Of a DNA stretch of 35,421 nucleotides, positions 35,126 to 35,421 are shown one piece after another. Each line of letters begins with the position of its first letter. The first letter of the stretch is position 1. The DNA is taken from positions 1 through 35,421 of the forward strand of contig NZ_JAGSIE010000013.1 of NCBI RefSeq assembly GCF_018138385.1. Reading direction: 5' to 3'. The translations under genes and the position numbers were made by a program. The notes beneath the pieces are model-generated. The model ran no database searches. It was not told the origin of the DNA and saw only the letters and a program-made list of their open reading frames with translations. The stretch comes from Allobacillus saliphilus. Lineage in GTDB: Bacteria; Bacillota; Bacilli; Bacillales; Alkalibacillaceae.

Positions 35126-35421
35126 AAGAAAGATCATTACTCTATTCTCCCGATCGAGCCAAAAAATAAGCGGAAAAGTCGAATAGAAGCGTTCTATTCC
35201 CCCGTTCGAGCAAAAAAATAAGCAGAAAAGTCGAATAGAAGCGTTCTATTCTCCCGAGTGTTCAAGAAAATAAGTCAAAAGGTCGAATAGGAGTGTTCTA
35301 TTCTCCCAAGTGTGCAAGAAAATAAGTCGAAAGGTCGAATAGGAGTGTTCTATTCCCCCGAGTGTGCAAGAAAATAAGTCGAAAGGTCGAATAGGAGTGC
35401 TCTATACCCCCGACCGGGCAA
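35126..35421. repeat. 52-nt tandem repeat array B2 (family B), cut by the window end
   Basis: The marker GTCGAATAG begins at 35178, 35230, 35282, 35334 and 35386, exactly 52 bases apart, and a decayed first unit runs from 35126. The array continues past the window edge. Each intact unit holds the inverted repeat GAATAGAAGCGTTCTATTC or its variant GAATAGGAGTGTTCTATTC, where the changed position still pairs as G-U in plus-strand RNA. The reverse complement aligns with array B1 (19829-20001), sharing ATTTTCTTGC and GAATAG-N7 blocks. It starts directly after the stop codon of the NERD gene. Confidence 0.93.

Overview
The window reads as chromosomal DNA of a low-GC, spore-forming member of the Bacillaceae. 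The evidence is the Bacillus-type sufCDSUB operon, the sporulation genes yunB and lytH, strong Bacillus-style ribosome binding sites, and a run of yut/yuz/yun genes that, from memory, cluster in the same part of the Bacillus subtilis chromosome. The genus cannot be fixed from the sequence. Unlike B. subtilis it carries a glyoxylate shunt (aceBA). No phage, integrase, insertion sequence, CRISPR array, rRNA or tRNA was seen.

Layout. 1-448: unrecognised sequence, then the suf leader with two candidate promoters. 449-5720: sufC-sufD-sufS-sufU-sufB, the main iron-sulfur cluster assembly machine, ending in a terminator. 5800-6052: a hairpin and a 21-nt tandem repeat array (family A). 6086-11579: ykvR-like gene (minus strand), a luciferase-like monooxygenase, then yunE-, yunD- and yunC-like genes and an HD-GYP phosphodiesterase. 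11611-11884: a second 21-nt array (family C). 11959-16635: yunB, a lysine riboswitch with terminator in front of an NhaC-type transporter (lysW), and the two-subunit sodium-coupled amino acid importer metP-metS. 16698-19825: a 31-residue cysteine-rich protein, malate synthase and isocitrate lyase. 19829-20001: a 52-nt array (family B). 20044-22497: ArAE-type membrane protein, lytH and yutD. 22554-24238: a two-gene operon of a YqcI/YcgG (GntA/DcsA-type) haem protein and a DDAH-like amidinohydrolase. 24376-27862: a second family A array and a SWIM-Snf2 helicase. 27982-34066: two small uncharacterised genes, yutE, yutF, yutG, a 2-hydroxyacid dehydrogenase, yutI, yuzD, yuzB, dapF and yutM. 34219-35124: a NERD nuclease-related protein. 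35126-35421: a second family B array, cut by the window end.

Themes. Iron-sulfur biogenesis sits at both ends: suf on the left, and the NifU-like yutI and A-type carrier yutM on the right, with a Fur-box-like site between yutI and yuzD. Three systems deal with amino acids: lysine uptake under a lysine riboswitch, metPS import and diaminopimelate epimerase.

The two points most worth following are these. First, the YqcI/YcgG plus DDAH-like operon could N-hydroxylate a guanidino compound such as arginine and then hydrolyse it. Second, there are five short tandem-repeat arrays of three families. Every one lies directly behind the 3' end or terminator of a gene. Families A and B each occur twice, and family B keeps a paired hairpin despite sequence change.
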